From contig NZ_KK211348.1 of NCBI RefSeq assembly GCF_000621785.1, forward strand, positions 7,494 to 71,493: a stretch of 64,000 nucleotides of DNA. Direction: 5' to 3'. The DNA comes from Ruminococcus flavefaciens ND2009 (lineage in GTDB: Bacteria > Bacillota > Clostridia > Oscillospirales > Ruminococcaceae). The first letter of the stretch is position 1. Each line of letters opens with the position of its first letter. Position numbers and translations under genes: made by a program. The notes beneath the pieces are model-generated. The model made no database searches, was not told the origin of the DNA, and saw only the letters and a program-made list of their open reading frames with translations. This document shows, in pieces, positions 1 to 8,122 of the stretch.

Positions 1-432
1 ACCTCGACTACGACGACAACTACAAATAAAACTACTACAACATCGACAACCTCCACTACGACGACAACTACAAATAAGCCTACAACAACATCAACAACCT
101 CGACTACAACTACAACAACCACTACTACCACAAATAAAACTACCACAACATCAACAACTTCGACTACGACGACAACTACAAATAAGCCAACAACAACCTC
201 GACTACAACAACCACTACTACAACAAATAAAACTACCACAACATCAACAACCTCGACTACGACGAAAACTACAAATAAAACTACTACAACATCAACAACC
301 TCGACTACGACGACAACTACAAATAAAACTACCACAACATCAACAACCTCGACTACAACAACTACTACAAATAAAACTACTACAACATCAACCACCTCGA
401 CTACGACGACCACTACAAACAAGCCTGCCACA
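1..432 (+). repeat. 48-bp coding tandem repeat (Thr-rich linker)
   Basis: The linker DNA is a degenerate tandem array with a 48-bp (16-codon) base unit encoding roughly TSTTTTTNKTTTTST. Some copies are lengthened by extra Thr codons. Units differ mainly at third positions and in NKT versus NKP. Such arrays change length easily by slippage or recombination, and assemblies often collapse them. Confidence 0.8.
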
Positions 433-801
433 ACATTGACCACTACTACCACTACAACGACCAAGGATAAAACTACAACAACTGTTACAGACATAAATGA
501 AACCACTACGACTACTACATCACCGGCAACTCAAATTGATTACAACCTCGGAGATGTGGATGGTGATGGCAGGATCAACGCTGTTGACGCTTCAAGTGTT
601 CTTGCATACTATGCCCGCATATCTACCAATAAGGAAGGCGGATACACCGAGGAGCAGAAGCTTGCTGCCGATGTAGACTCTGACGGCAGGATAAATGCAG
701 TCGATGCATCAAATATACTTGCGTACTATGCCTATGTTTCGACTACAAGGGAAAATATCATGTCAATGAAGGAATATATGGATCAGAGAAAGAGGTCATA
801 A
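1..801 (+). CDS. Dockerin-bearing secreted protein, 3' end only
   Basis: The frame is open from base 1 and stops at 799-801, so the 5' end and any catalytic module lie outside the window. The visible 266 residues are a Thr-rich linker (about residues 1-178: Thr runs broken by Ser, NK and NKP) followed by a type I dockerin at about 181-250. The dockerin has two Ca-binding loops, GDVDGDGRINAVDAS and ADVDSDGRINAVDAS, each followed by a helix containing LAYYA. This form is typical of R. flavefaciens cellulosomal enzymes. The dockerin would dock the protein to a scaffoldin cohesin outside the cell, and the linker is a flexible surface spacer. A basic tail (DQRKRS) ends the protein. The attached enzyme cannot be told from this window. 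Confidence 0.9.
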   Translation, partial: TSTTTTTTNKTTTTSTTSTTTTTTNKPTTTSTTSTTTTTTTTTTNKTTTTSTTSTTTTTTNKPTTTSTTTTTTTTNKTTTTSTTSTTTKTTNKTTTTSTTSTTTTTTNKTTTTSTTSTTTTTTNKTTTTSTTSTTTTTTNKPATTLTTTTTTTTKDKTTTTVTDINETTTTTTSPATQIDYNLGDVDGDGRINAVDASSVLAYYARISTNKEGGYTEEQKLAADVDSDGRINAVDASNILAYYAYVSTTRENIMSMKEYMDQRKRS

Positions 802-850
802 TCCTGCTGATACATAAACAGAGTATAAAACTGATACAGACAAATAAAAA

Positions 851-877
851 AGCTGTGAGTTATTCTCACAGCTTTTT
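851..877. terminator. Bidirectional intrinsic terminator
   Basis: A perfect 9-bp stem AGCTGTGAG/CTCACAGCT (851-859/865-873) has a 5-nt loop, an A-run on its left and a T-run on its right. It sits between the convergent dockerin gene and the minus-strand operon ending at 904 and can serve both. Confidence 0.9.
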
Positions 878-903
878 TCTGATATGTGGTTTTATTTGTT
901 CGC

Positions 904-1536
904 TCATTTTGCACCGTGACCTGTAAAAAGCCTTTTTGTAAGCTCTGCGAAAAGCTTTATCATTCCCCTCAGGAATCTTATGGGAGTGAAGGGCGTCATA
1001 TAGCCGTCATCAGGTGCATTACGCCTTCGTATCCTGCCCTCGAACAGCAGGTGCTCCGACAGCAGTTCGTCCATGTCCTTTATGGAATACTTCCAGAAGG
1101 GGCGCCTGAGTTCCGCGCAGCCGCTCAGCTCTATACATCTTGCGGTGAATGACATACAGTTTTCGGTGTGCGGTATGCGGAAGCCTCCGATAATCGGCAT
1201 AGTCGCCATGGAGAAAAGGTTGAAGCGCATATCTCTGTCATTCATGCACTCCGCAATATAGGACAATACAGCTTCATAATGCTCCTTATCCACCGACAGG
1301 CGGAATATCTTTGCTCTGAAATCCTTATGCTTCCCGAAGGCGTAGTAATGGCGGTATTCATGTGTTATGCCCGATTCAAAGGGGAAGAAATGATACCTGC
1401 GCGAGAAGCTGATGAAATCGGTCATGGAGCGGTCAAGGCTTAATGCAATATGAGTGTAAGGGTAATGAGTTAGCCTGCGGGCGGCTGCTCCCAGTCCAGT
1501 GTGTGCCTTTATCAGCACGATATATATATCTTTCAC
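904..1536 (-). CDS. Permuted papain-like (NlpC/P60 superfamily) protein
   Basis: A 210-residue protein starting at a GTG (1536) that overlaps the stop of the upstream gene (GTGA), with AAGGA upstream. There is no signal peptide. YTHIALSLD (about residue 27) and ENCMSFTARCIELSG (about 124-138) resemble the His-first, Cys-later order of circularly permuted NlpC/P60 (YiiX-like, LRAT-like) enzymes. That order would give a Cys/His catalytic pair at His29 and Cys126. Proteins of this superfamily act as amidases, peptidases or acyltransferases, several of them on lipids. As the last gene of a lipid-type operon, an acyl-transfer or deacylation role is plausible but unproven. The basic C-terminus could contact the membrane. 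Confidence 0.55.
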   Translation of the reverse strand: MKDIYIVLIKAHTGLGAAARRLTHYPYTHIALSLDRSMTDFISFSRRYHFFPFESGITHEYRHYYAFGKHKDFRAKIFRLSVDKEHYEAVLSYIAECMNDRDMRFNLFSMATMPIIGGFRIPHTENCMSFTARCIELSGCAELRRPFWKYSIKDMDELLSEHLLFEGRIRRRNAPDDGYMTPFTPIRFLRGMIKLFAELTKRLFTGHGAK

Positions 1537-2204
1537 TTGTCGAATTCCTTCAGTCTGCGGAAGAGTGTGAATGCCATTCTGAACATCTCATAGTACATAG
1601 GCACAAGACCTATGACCAGTAGTATATCTCCGCCCATAACACCGATACCGAAAATGCTGAACAGTGCCCTACGACCAAAGATCATGGCGATAATACAGAA
1701 TACAGAGTAGGCGATATGAGCCTCTATGGGTCCGAGACGGGGAAACTGGAATTCGTTGTAGTATATGATGTAGTTCATCATGGTGACGTTCATAACGCCG
1801 TAGAGAGGTGCGGCAAATGCCGCAGGAGCAAGGTGGGCATAGGGCGAGAGACCGAATGCCAGCAGCAGAAAGGTGGAGATCATAACATCTGAGATGAGGT
1901 CGAAATAGGCTCCTGCTCTTGAGGACATTCCCCGTGATCTTGCCACATAGCCGTCAAGCACATCAGCGGTCATGTGTACGAACAGACCGAAGATAGTGCC
2001 TATCAGGAACCAGGGGGAGATATTTGAAAGGGCAGCGCATATAATGGCGAAGATACCGCCGAGAACACCTACCCCTGTCATCTGATTGGGAGTCATGTTT
2101 TTCGGGATATGCTTGCCCAGCAGCTTGTACATGAGCTGCTGATAGCCCGTCTCCAGCTTGCTGGGGATCAGCTTTTTTACGGGATTTTTATAGATCTCTG
2201 ACAT
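1533..2204 (-). CDS. CDP-alcohol phosphatidyltransferase
   Basis: An integral membrane enzyme that moves a phosphatidyl (or related) group from a CDP-activated lipid to an alcohol such as glycerol phosphate, inositol phosphate or serine. The family signature D-x2-DG-x2-AR-x8-G-x3-D-x3-D is complete (DVLDGYVAR, then GAYFDLISD). Several hydrophobic helices follow. I place the start at the ATG at 2204 because GGAGG lies just upstream and the upstream gene ends 2 bp away. This gives 223 residues; an open frame runs further upstream to 2291 but without a ribosome site. It is fourth in a five-gene operon and overlaps the next gene by 4 bp. The alcohol acceptor cannot be read from the sequence. Confidence 0.85.
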   Translation of the reverse strand: MSEIYKNPVKKLIPSKLETGYQQLMYKLLGKHIPKNMTPNQMTGVGVLGGIFAIICAALSNISPWFLIGTIFGLFVHMTADVLDGYVARSRGMSSRAGAYFDLISDVMISTFLLLAFGLSPYAHLAPAAFAAPLYGVMNVTMMNYIIYYNEFQFPRLGPIEAHIAYSVFCIIAMIFGRRALFSIFGIGVMGGDILLVIGLVPMYYEMFRMAFTLFRRLKEFDK

Positions 2205-2206
2205 TT

Positions 2207-3553
2207 TTATCCTCCGAATCTGAACAGGTTCTTCACCATTGAGCTGATAAAGAATCTGTAGTCGATAAAATCGTAGATACCCTGTCTCCATGCACGCAGG
2301 AACAGGCGTATCAGCAGTATGTGATAGTGGAAATAGTATCTTCTCACGGACATTTTTGAAGGCTTTGCCACAACATGGAGATAGTCCCAGTGAGACGGGT
2401 CACGGGTAATGAGCCTTGCCCTGTATTCCCTGATAAGCTCCGTATCCATCTCGGGAGTGAATATGGATACAGCCGCGTGTTTAAGTTTGTTTCTGACCGT
2501 CCATTTCCATATGCTGCGGAAATCAGCGGCAGTGAAGTCAAGATCCACTATGAACATACCCATCATGTTCACACCCAGTGAGTTGAGGAGCTTAACGGCT
2601 TTCTCGTTTATCTCATTATTGCAGCGCTTGCTGTAGGAGGCAAGGTGTCTGTCGTCTGCGGCTTCAATGCCGGTGAGCACATAGTAAAGCCCTATATCAG
2701 CCAGCTTTTTCATAAGCCCGGGGTGAGCCGCAACAAAATCGGCTCTGCCGTAGCATACATAGCGCTTGCGGATATTCCTATCCTTTACCAGTGAAACGAA
2801 CTTCTCAAGGCGCTTTTCGTCAAAGAGAAAATCATCGTCTATGATGTAGATGTTTTCGCAGCGTATCTCTGCTATCTCATCGACAACGTCGGCTATATCA
2901 CGCTGAGCGTACACTCCGCAGTTCAGCCTGTTCCTGATACAGAAGCTGCATCTGTAGGGACAGCTGTAGGCGGTGCGCACATGAGCCGCAGGCAGCAGTT
3001 CAAGGTAGCGGTAGCGGTCCTGATGCTCATAGAAGTATGTACGGTCGGGACGCGGAAGAGTGCGTATATCGTGGGGAACAGCATTGTTCACGTTCCATCT
3101 GCCCTCCTTTTTATAGCAAAGGGAGCTGACAGAAGCAGGCTCCTTCCCGCCCAGCACATCAGCGATTAGCTGCGGACCGTAGCCGATGAATATGAAGTCT
3201 GTGTAGTCTTTGAAGAAGCGCTTATAGCAGCGCTGAGCGTGCTGACCGCCTATCATGGTAATTGCGCCGCTTTTCTTTGATGCACGGGCGTACTCCTTCA
3301 TAAAGCTTTCCTGTCTTGTCCTGCCACAGATATATACCGCAGCGGGCTGAAGCTCATGCAGTTTACTGATAAAAGGCACCTTCTCCACCTGACCGTCCCA
3401 GATATGCGGCTCAAATCCTGCATTTTCAAGAGCAGTACAGATGTACTCCAGTTCAAGGGGCTCATTGTCGATTATGCCTGCAAAATTATACTTGGTGCGT
3501 GAGATCTCGGGGTGGACCAGCAGTACGGTATTGTTCTTCATCATACCACTCAC
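2207..3553 (-). CDS. B12-binding-type radical SAM protein
   Basis: A 448-residue protein. The N-terminal 140 residues look like a cobalamin-binding Rossmann fold (LLVHPE, then IGGQHAQ near residue 103). The radical SAM core follows, with the 4Fe-4S motif C198-x3-C202-x2-C205 (CPYRCSFC). These enzymes use S-adenosylmethionine radicals for methylation, C-C bond formation or rearrangement, often on lipids or natural products. A GTG at 3553 overlaps the upstream stop (GTGA). An ATG three codons later (3544) has a better-spaced GGGGTGAG and may be the real start. Lying between an acyl-CoA ligase and a phosphatidyltransferase, it probably modifies an acyl chain or headgroup. The exact reaction is unknown. 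Confidence 0.8.
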   Translation of the reverse strand: MSGMMKNNTVLLVHPEISRTKYNFAGIIDNEPLELEYICTALENAGFEPHIWDGQVEKVPFISKLHELQPAAVYICGRTRQESFMKEYARASKKSGAITMIGGQHAQRCYKRFFKDYTDFIFIGYGPQLIADVLGGKEPASVSSLCYKKEGRWNVNNAVPHDIRTLPRPDRTYFYEHQDRYRYLELLPAAHVRTAYSCPYRCSFCIRNRLNCGVYAQRDIADVVDEIAEIRCENIYIIDDDFLFDEKRLEKFVSLVKDRNIRKRYVCYGRADFVAAHPGLMKKLADIGLYYVLTGIEAADDRHLASYSKRCNNEINEKAVKLLNSLGVNMMGMFIVDLDFTAADFRSIWKWTVRNKLKHAAVSIFTPEMDTELIREYRARLITRDPSHWDYLHVVAKPSKMSVRRYYFHYHILLIRLFLRAWRQGIYDFIDYRFFISSMVKNLFRFGG

Positions 3554-5178
3554 CCCGCATTTTTCAGCTCATTATATGCGATCTTTCCCACAAGTGTTTT
3601 TGGAAGGGAATCGTAGAACAGTATCTCACGGGGGAGGGCATAGGCTGCAACTTCCTTTTTGAGCATAGTCATGAGCTCTGCCCTGAGCTTCTCCTCGTCG
3701 GCGCCTTCTGTGTGGACCACGCAGGCTCTGACCTTTTCGCCCCTCAGCTTATCGGGTACGCCTACCACAGCGCACATGACCACTTCACTGTGTGAGCTGA
3801 TGACCTCCTCAAGGTTCTGGGGGTAGATGTTGTAGCCGCTTGATACTATCATTCTTTTCAGGCGCTGGCGGAAGTAAACATATCCGTTTTCTCCGATACA
3901 GCCGATGTCTCCCGTATGGAGCCATGTATATCCGTCGCTGTGCTTCCTGAGAGTCGCGGCTGTCTCTTCGGGTTCCTTGTAATATCCCTTCATTACCGTG
4001 GGACCGCGGAGTATTATCTCGCCTTCCTCGCCGTAAGGCAGCTCATTGCCGTCCTTGTCCATTACCTTGTAGAAGGTATCGGGGTAGGGAAGTCCCACGC
4101 TGTTAAGGTCGCTGTACCCATCGGGCATAAGGCAGCTTCCCGTAACACATTCCGTGAGACCGTAGCCCTCTCTCACCCTGACCTTGCAGCCGTGTTCTGC
4201 GAGCATGGCGTTGAGCTTCTTCTTGGTCGAGGGCGCAAGTGAATCTCCGCCCGAGACTATACACCTGAGGAAATCCAGCTTCTTGCCGTCAAAGCTTTTG
4301 TTGACAATCATAGCTTCGTATATGGCGGGAACTCCCGCGATAATATCGGGCTTGTAGCGGAAAAGCAGCTTATGGAACTCTGCTGCCGAGAACTTGGGCT
4401 GAAGGACTGCCGTGCCTCCCAGCACCATCATGGTGTGTATGCAGACGCCGAGACCGAAGCCGTGAAAAACAGGCATAACGGACAGCATCTTCATACCCGC
4501 CTTTAGTCCGCCGCAAGCCTCTATGCTCTGGAGAGCAAGAGCGTTGAAGTTCAGATTTGTGAGCATTATGCCCTTGGGACGGCCTGTGGTGCCGCCGCTG
4601 TAGAGGATAGCTGCCGTATCGTCGGGAGCGCTGTGGTGTACCTCTGCGGTAACGCCTTTGCCACCGCCGATGAAGCTGTTCCAGTCGCGGATACTGCTCT
4701 TCGGCGGCTTTTTCTTGCTGGTGAGCGCATAGCCTGCCTTTATATGGAGAGGCATACTTTCGCTGACGCTGACTTTAACGGCGCTGAGCCCTTCACACTG
4801 CTCCATGACCCTTTCGATCTTGTCGCTGATAAGGTCAACTGCGAATATGATACGGCTCTCGGTCAGCTTTACAAAGCGGACTATCTCATTCTCGGCGGAC
4901 ATGGGGTGTATCATATTTGCAACGGCGCCTGTCATGCTGACAGCATAGAACAGGTAGACAGCCTCGGGAGTATTGGGCATACATACAGATACCGAATCTC
5001 CGCTCTTTACGCCTGCCGCTTTCAGTGCAGCAGCACATTTCCGTATCTCTGCCATAAATCTCTGATAGGAGATCTTCTTTCCGAAGTAGTTGATAGCGCA
5101 GTACCCGGGGTACTTCTCCGCCGTTTTTTCCACAAGCTCATATATAGTGCATTCAGGATACTCAAGATGTCTTTTCAT
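3550..5178 (-). CDS. AMP-dependent acyl-CoA synthetase / fatty acid ligase
   Basis: A 542-residue member of the ANL adenylating family, close to the family's usual length. It activates a carboxylic acid (probably a fatty acid) with ATP to an acyl-adenylate and then to a thioester. Core motifs are in order: ILYSGGTTGRPKG (191-203, phosphate loop), GYGLTE (338-343), HTGD (421-424) and a C-terminal catalytic-lysine region PKTLVGK (about 526-532). The ATG at 5178 overlaps the upstream stop by 4 bp, so it is translationally coupled to the acyltransferase. In this operon it would supply activated acyl chains to the PlsC-like enzyme or to the radical SAM product. Confidence 0.88.
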   Translation of the reverse strand: MKRHLEYPECTIYELVEKTAEKYPGYCAINYFGKKISYQRFMAEIRKCAAALKAAGVKSGDSVSVCMPNTPEAVYLFYAVSMTGAVANMIHPMSAENEIVRFVKLTESRIIFAVDLISDKIERVMEQCEGLSAVKVSVSESMPLHIKAGYALTSKKKPPKSSIRDWNSFIGGGKGVTAEVHHSAPDDTAAILYSGGTTGRPKGIMLTNLNFNALALQSIEACGGLKAGMKMLSVMPVFHGFGLGVCIHTMMVLGGTAVLQPKFSAAEFHKLLFRYKPDIIAGVPAIYEAMIVNKSFDGKKLDFLRCIVSGGDSLAPSTKKKLNAMLAEHGCKVRVREGYGLTECVTGSCLMPDGYSDLNSVGLPYPDTFYKVMDKDGNELPYGEEGEIILRGPTVMKGYYKEPEETAATLRKHSDGYTWLHTGDIGCIGENGYVYFRQRLKRMIVSSGYNIYPQNLEEVISSHSEVVMCAVVGVPDKLRGEKVRACVVHTEGADEEKLRAELMTMLKKEVAAYALPREILFYDSLPKTLVGKIAYNELKNAG

Positions 5179-5807
5179 ATTTTTTCCCAGCTTTCATAAG
5201 AGGTAAAGTGTTTATGCTTCAGCTCGTCCTCAGACATAGCCTTTCTGAGAAGACCGGCTATCTCATCATACAGTCTTCTGTTGGTATCCCCGGGACTTCC
5301 GCCTGCTTCCAGCGGTCTGCCGAATATCACGGTAAGTCTGTGCTTCGGGAAAAGCGAGTAATCACCTGCGATGGCATAGGGGACTATTGGAGCTCCTGTG
5401 CGCGCCGACATGACTGCCGCCCCGAATTTGAAGGGCAGGAGCAGCTCTTTGGTGTAGTTGCGCTTTGCCTCGGGGGATACATTCACAAGCTCTCCCTTTT
5501 CCAGAGCAGCCACCGCAGCCTCAAGGGCGGCAGGATTGTGCTTCGCATGGAGGTCCACGGGAATGGTCCCTGCACTTCTGAAAAGGAAGCCGAACCTTGA
5601 ATCATGAAGGTCTTTTTTGGCAAGGGCCCTGACGACGCGTTTGGTTGAAATATCTATAAGGATCGGATCAAAAGCGTGTTTATGGTTCCCTGCGATGACG
5701 GCGGGACCGTCGGAGGGGATATTCTCCCTGCCTATGATAACAGGTCTGTACATGAGCCTGAACACAGGTCCGAGGATAAAACGTGCTGTCTTGTAAAAAG
5801 TATACAT
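5175..5807 (-). CDS. 1-acyl-sn-glycerol-3-phosphate acyltransferase (PlsC family)
   Basis: A 210-residue lysophospholipid acyltransferase. The catalytic H-x4-D box is seen as NHKHAFDP (His42, Asp47). The usual FPEGTR substrate box is altered to VSPEAKR, which may mean an altered acceptor. It transfers an acyl chain to a lysophosphatidic acid-like acceptor at the inner membrane face. It is the first gene of the operon. AAGGAG lies 7 bp before the ATG and a consensus promoter lies just upstream (5845-5873). Confidence 0.85.
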   Translation of the reverse strand: MYTFYKTARFILGPVFRLMYRPVIIGRENIPSDGPAVIAGNHKHAFDPILIDISTKRVVRALAKKDLHDSRFGFLFRSAGTIPVDLHAKHNPAALEAAVAALEKGELVNVSPEAKRNYTKELLLPFKFGAAVMSARTGAPIVPYAIAGDYSLFPKHRLTVIFGRPLEAGGSPGDTNRRLYDEIAGLLRKAMSEDELKHKHFTSYESWEKI

Positions 5808-5844
5808 TCTCTTACTCCTTGCATCTTCTGAATTGCCATTAACA

Positions 5845-5873
5845 ATTATATTACGGTTTCACGGCGTTGTCAA
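5845..5873 (-). promoter_or_regulatory. SigA-type promoter of the lipid operon
   Basis: On the minus strand TTGACA (5868-5873) and TATAAT (5845-5850) are separated by exactly 17 bp, about 40 bp before the PlsC start. Both hexamers match consensus perfectly. Confidence 0.88.
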
Positions 5874-5954
5874 TGATCCGTCCGCAGAAGCCCGGGCTGA
5901 AGCTGTCGTAACTATATATTACCGCAAAATGCGGCTGATTTACAGATGATAGCT

Positions 5955-6001
5955 GTAACATTTCCGGTGACAAATGTAACGATCTCAGTGACATTTGTAA
6001 C
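5955..6001. repeat. 21-bp tandem repeat of GTAAC/GTGAC half-sites
   Basis: Five pentamers occur in strict order: GTAAC (5955), GTGAC (5967), GTAAC (5976), GTGAC (5988), GTAAC (5997). Spacing alternates 12 and 9 bp, giving a 21-bp period, two DNA turns. The array lies in the roughly 530-bp gap between the divergent lipid and secretion operons and is a good candidate for a regulator-binding array. The rest of the gap holds only the two promoters and a hairpin. Confidence 0.6.
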
Positions 6002-6129
6002 TTTATTTTACTTTGAGCAGCCGTGCCCGAAGAGCAGGATCGACGGTATGAAGGCGATCATCTCTTTTAAGTCACTCAGCCTCCGAGTTAAATACCGCAA
6101 GAAATGGCAGGCGAAATATATTTATTGAC

Positions 6130-6158
6130 TTGACTATTGAGGTGAAATATGGTAAAAT
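6130..6158 (+). promoter_or_regulatory. Promoter of the type VII-like secretion locus
   Basis: TTGACT (6130-6135), 17 bp, TAAAAT (6153-6158), with an extended -10 (TATGG before TAAAAT). It would give a leader of roughly 180 nt before the first gene at 6342. Confidence 0.75.
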
Positions 6159-6185
6159 GACACATATATAATTTATTGATATGCT

Positions 6186-6216
6186 CAAAAATCACTGATA
6201 ATTATCGTCATTTTTG
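6186..6216 (+). other. Leader hairpin
   Basis: CAAAAATCAC (6186-6195) and GTCATTTTTG (6207-6216) pair with one mismatch in the leader of the secretion locus. No T-run follows, so it is not a plain terminator. Confidence 0.35.
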
Positions 6217-6341
6217 GGAATGATTTGTCGGATTGACCTGATATAGGTATAAAACGGCATTATGATCAGACGGATATTTCCGAAGCTCCCTTTCGCAGGG
6301 GGACAGGATATGCAATACAAGCTTTATCGGGAGGTAAGCGC

Positions 6342-6905
6342 ATGGACAACGAATATTACTACAATCAGGCACGTAATCGCTATTACGACGCCTGTTCGGG
6401 AATAAACAGCTGCGAGAACCGTGTCAATGACCTTGCACGGGAAAAAAATCAGGTGCTTGCGGACCTCAACGACCTTAACGCTCAGCTTCGCAGGCATCAA
6501 AGGGCTTCATTCGAGCTGGAGGGACTTGTCCTGTGTGAGGACGATCTGACAGACAGCCTCAGTACCGTGGCAAACGATATGGAGGATGCTACCGATAATT
6601 TCCGCGGTATGGCAGCGGCGTCAGATACGCCCTCGGTAAACCTTAACATCGTTTTCAGCGACGAGATGACCAGGACAAGGAGCACTCTCACTGCCTCAAT
6701 GAATGAGTTCAGGTCACAGAAGACCAATGTGGACAACAGGATAACCCAGCTTGAGGGGGCTATCAGGGACGCAGAGCGCAGGATAGTCGATCTGGAGCAG
6801 GCGATCCGCATAACCAACTCTGAGGCTGACTCATGGCGCAGCACAAAGTACAATGCCTCTCTTGATATGGAGTATTACAGGCGCAGAATGGACGAGGAAG
6901 ACTGA
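6342..6905 (+). CDS. Coiled-coil protein, first gene of the secretion locus
   Basis: A 187-residue soluble protein that is nearly all helix: heptad-like stretches at about 10-60 and 110-170 (NRVNDLAREKNQVLADLNDL; ITQLEGAIRDAERRIVDLEQ). There is no signal peptide or membrane segment. GGGAGG (6329-6334) precedes the ATG. I do not recognise the family. Small coiled-coil proteins encoded next to type VII toxins in Firmicutes often act as partners or targeting factors for LXG-type substrates, and the next gene looks like such a substrate. That role is inferred from position and shape only. Confidence 0.75.
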   Translation: MDNEYYYNQARNRYYDACSGINSCENRVNDLAREKNQVLADLNDLNAQLRRHQRASFELEGLVLCEDDLTDSLSTVANDMEDATDNFRGMAAASDTPSVNLNIVFSDEMTRTRSTLTASMNEFRSQKTNVDNRITQLEGAIRDAERRIVDLEQAIRITNSEADSWRSTKYNASLDMEYYRRRMDEED

Positions 6906-6998
6906 GCCTGAAAGAATACGGGAATTATTTTTCAACATGATATAAAGTCCTGCGGCAATGACCGCAGATGATCAAAAAGTAAAAAAGGGGTGAGCGAT

Positions 6999-8111
6999 AT
7001 GGCAACGATAGCTTTATATTCGGGCAAGGCGAACATGATGCCGTGGATCCTGAGAGACCTGAAATCATCGGTCAGGGATTACAGAGACGACGTCGAAGAC
7101 CTTGGACGCCGTGCAGCTGCCATAGACAGCGGTATATGTGACCTTTCTCAGGTCATTGATTCACTGAGATCCTCCTCGGATACTCAGGAGGCAAAGGCGG
7201 ATCTTCTCAGCGAGGCTGCTGACATGACGGAGCAGTTCCTCGATGATGTCGAGGAAATAGACGAGGACGCCGCCGAAGCCATAACCGACAGCAAGAATGA
7301 TTTTTACGATACATACGAATACCTCAGACCGGAGTGTGAAAAGGAAAAGACATTCTGGGACAAGGTGGGCGACGGACTCAAGAAGGTGGGCGAATGGTGC
7401 AAGGATCACTGGAAAGCCATCGCCACGGTAATTCTGGTCGCAGTTGCCATCGTTGTGATCGTTGTCAGCGGCGGAACGGCTCTGGGACCTCTGGCAGCTC
7501 TGGCTGTAACTCTTGCGAAGGGAGTGCTGATAGGCACCGTCGTGGGAGGATTAATGGGAGGCATAGTCGGCGCCGTGTCGCCTAACAGTACCTTCTGGGA
7601 GGGACTTGAGAACGGCGCCTTCGGCGGAGCTCTCGGCGGTCTCATCACAGGCGGTCTCGGAAGCGCAGTATCTGCGATCTCCGGCGTAGCTGAGCTGTCA
7701 CTGGTACAGACCATGCTGGTAAGCGGCGCAGGCGACACCATCACCTCGATACTTACAAATCTGGGTGACCAATTCATCAAGGGAGACAATATCTCCATCG
7801 GACAATATATTTCCGACGCACTGTTCTCCTTCGGAACAGGTGTGCTCTTCGCAGGTCTTGGCGATTATCTCGGCAAGCACATACCGCCTCTCAAGATCAA
7901 CGGTCTCAACAAGGGCAGAGGCAGCTGGAAGTTTGATTGGATGTACGGAAAGGCAAATGTTGGAAGGAGCGGAAATCCCATTACCATAAGGACGATACTG
8001 AAGGGCATGGGAGCCGACTTCATAGACGGCGTGATCGACCACGGAATAGAGCTGCTGAAGGGCGCAACAGGCGAGGGCTATGACGCCTACAAGGACGCAG
8101 TCTCAGCATAA
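6999..8111 (+). CDS. LXG-like substrate with glycine-zipper region (toxin candidate)
   Basis: A 370-residue protein. The ATG at 6999 is preceded by GGGGTG; a GTG three codons earlier is also open. Residues 1-110 are charged and helical, like the export domains of type VII substrates. Residues about 125-155 are a hydrophobic helix, followed to about 230 by glycine-rich hydrophobic sequence with GxxxG-type spacing (GGLMGGIVG, GALGGLITGGLG). The C-terminal 120 residues are mixed. Glycine-zipper regions occur in membrane-permeabilising toxins, including some LXG effectors. There is no signal peptide, as expected for a type VII substrate. It could instead be a membrane component of the apparatus. 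Confidence 0.6.
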   Translation: MATIALYSGKANMMPWILRDLKSSVRDYRDDVEDLGRRAAAIDSGICDLSQVIDSLRSSSDTQEAKADLLSEAADMTEQFLDDVEEIDEDAAEAITDSKNDFYDTYEYLRPECEKEKTFWDKVGDGLKKVGEWCKDHWKAIATVILVAVAIVVIVVSGGTALGPLAALAVTLAKGVLIGTVVGGLMGGIVGAVSPNSTFWEGLENGAFGGALGGLITGGLGSAVSAISGVAELSLVQTMLVSGAGDTITSILTNLGDQFIKGDNISIGQYISDALFSFGTGVLFAGLGDYLGKHIPPLKINGLNKGRGSWKFDWMYGKANVGRSGNPITIRTILKGMGADFIDGVIDHGIELLKGATGEGYDAYKDAVSA

Positions 8112-8122
8112 AATGAACAGAT

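Noticed and set aside
1-432. CRISPR-like repetition
   Set aside because: The repeats are contiguous coding Thr codons without unique spacers.
5946-6128. A 60-codon plus-strand ORF between the divergent operons
   Set aside because: It lacks a ribosome site, has low-complexity composition and overlaps the GTAAC/GTGAC repeat array.
6233-6253. A second -35/-10 pair (TTGACC and TATAAA) before 6342
   Set aside because: The spacing is only 9 bp; the pair at 6130-6158 fits far better.
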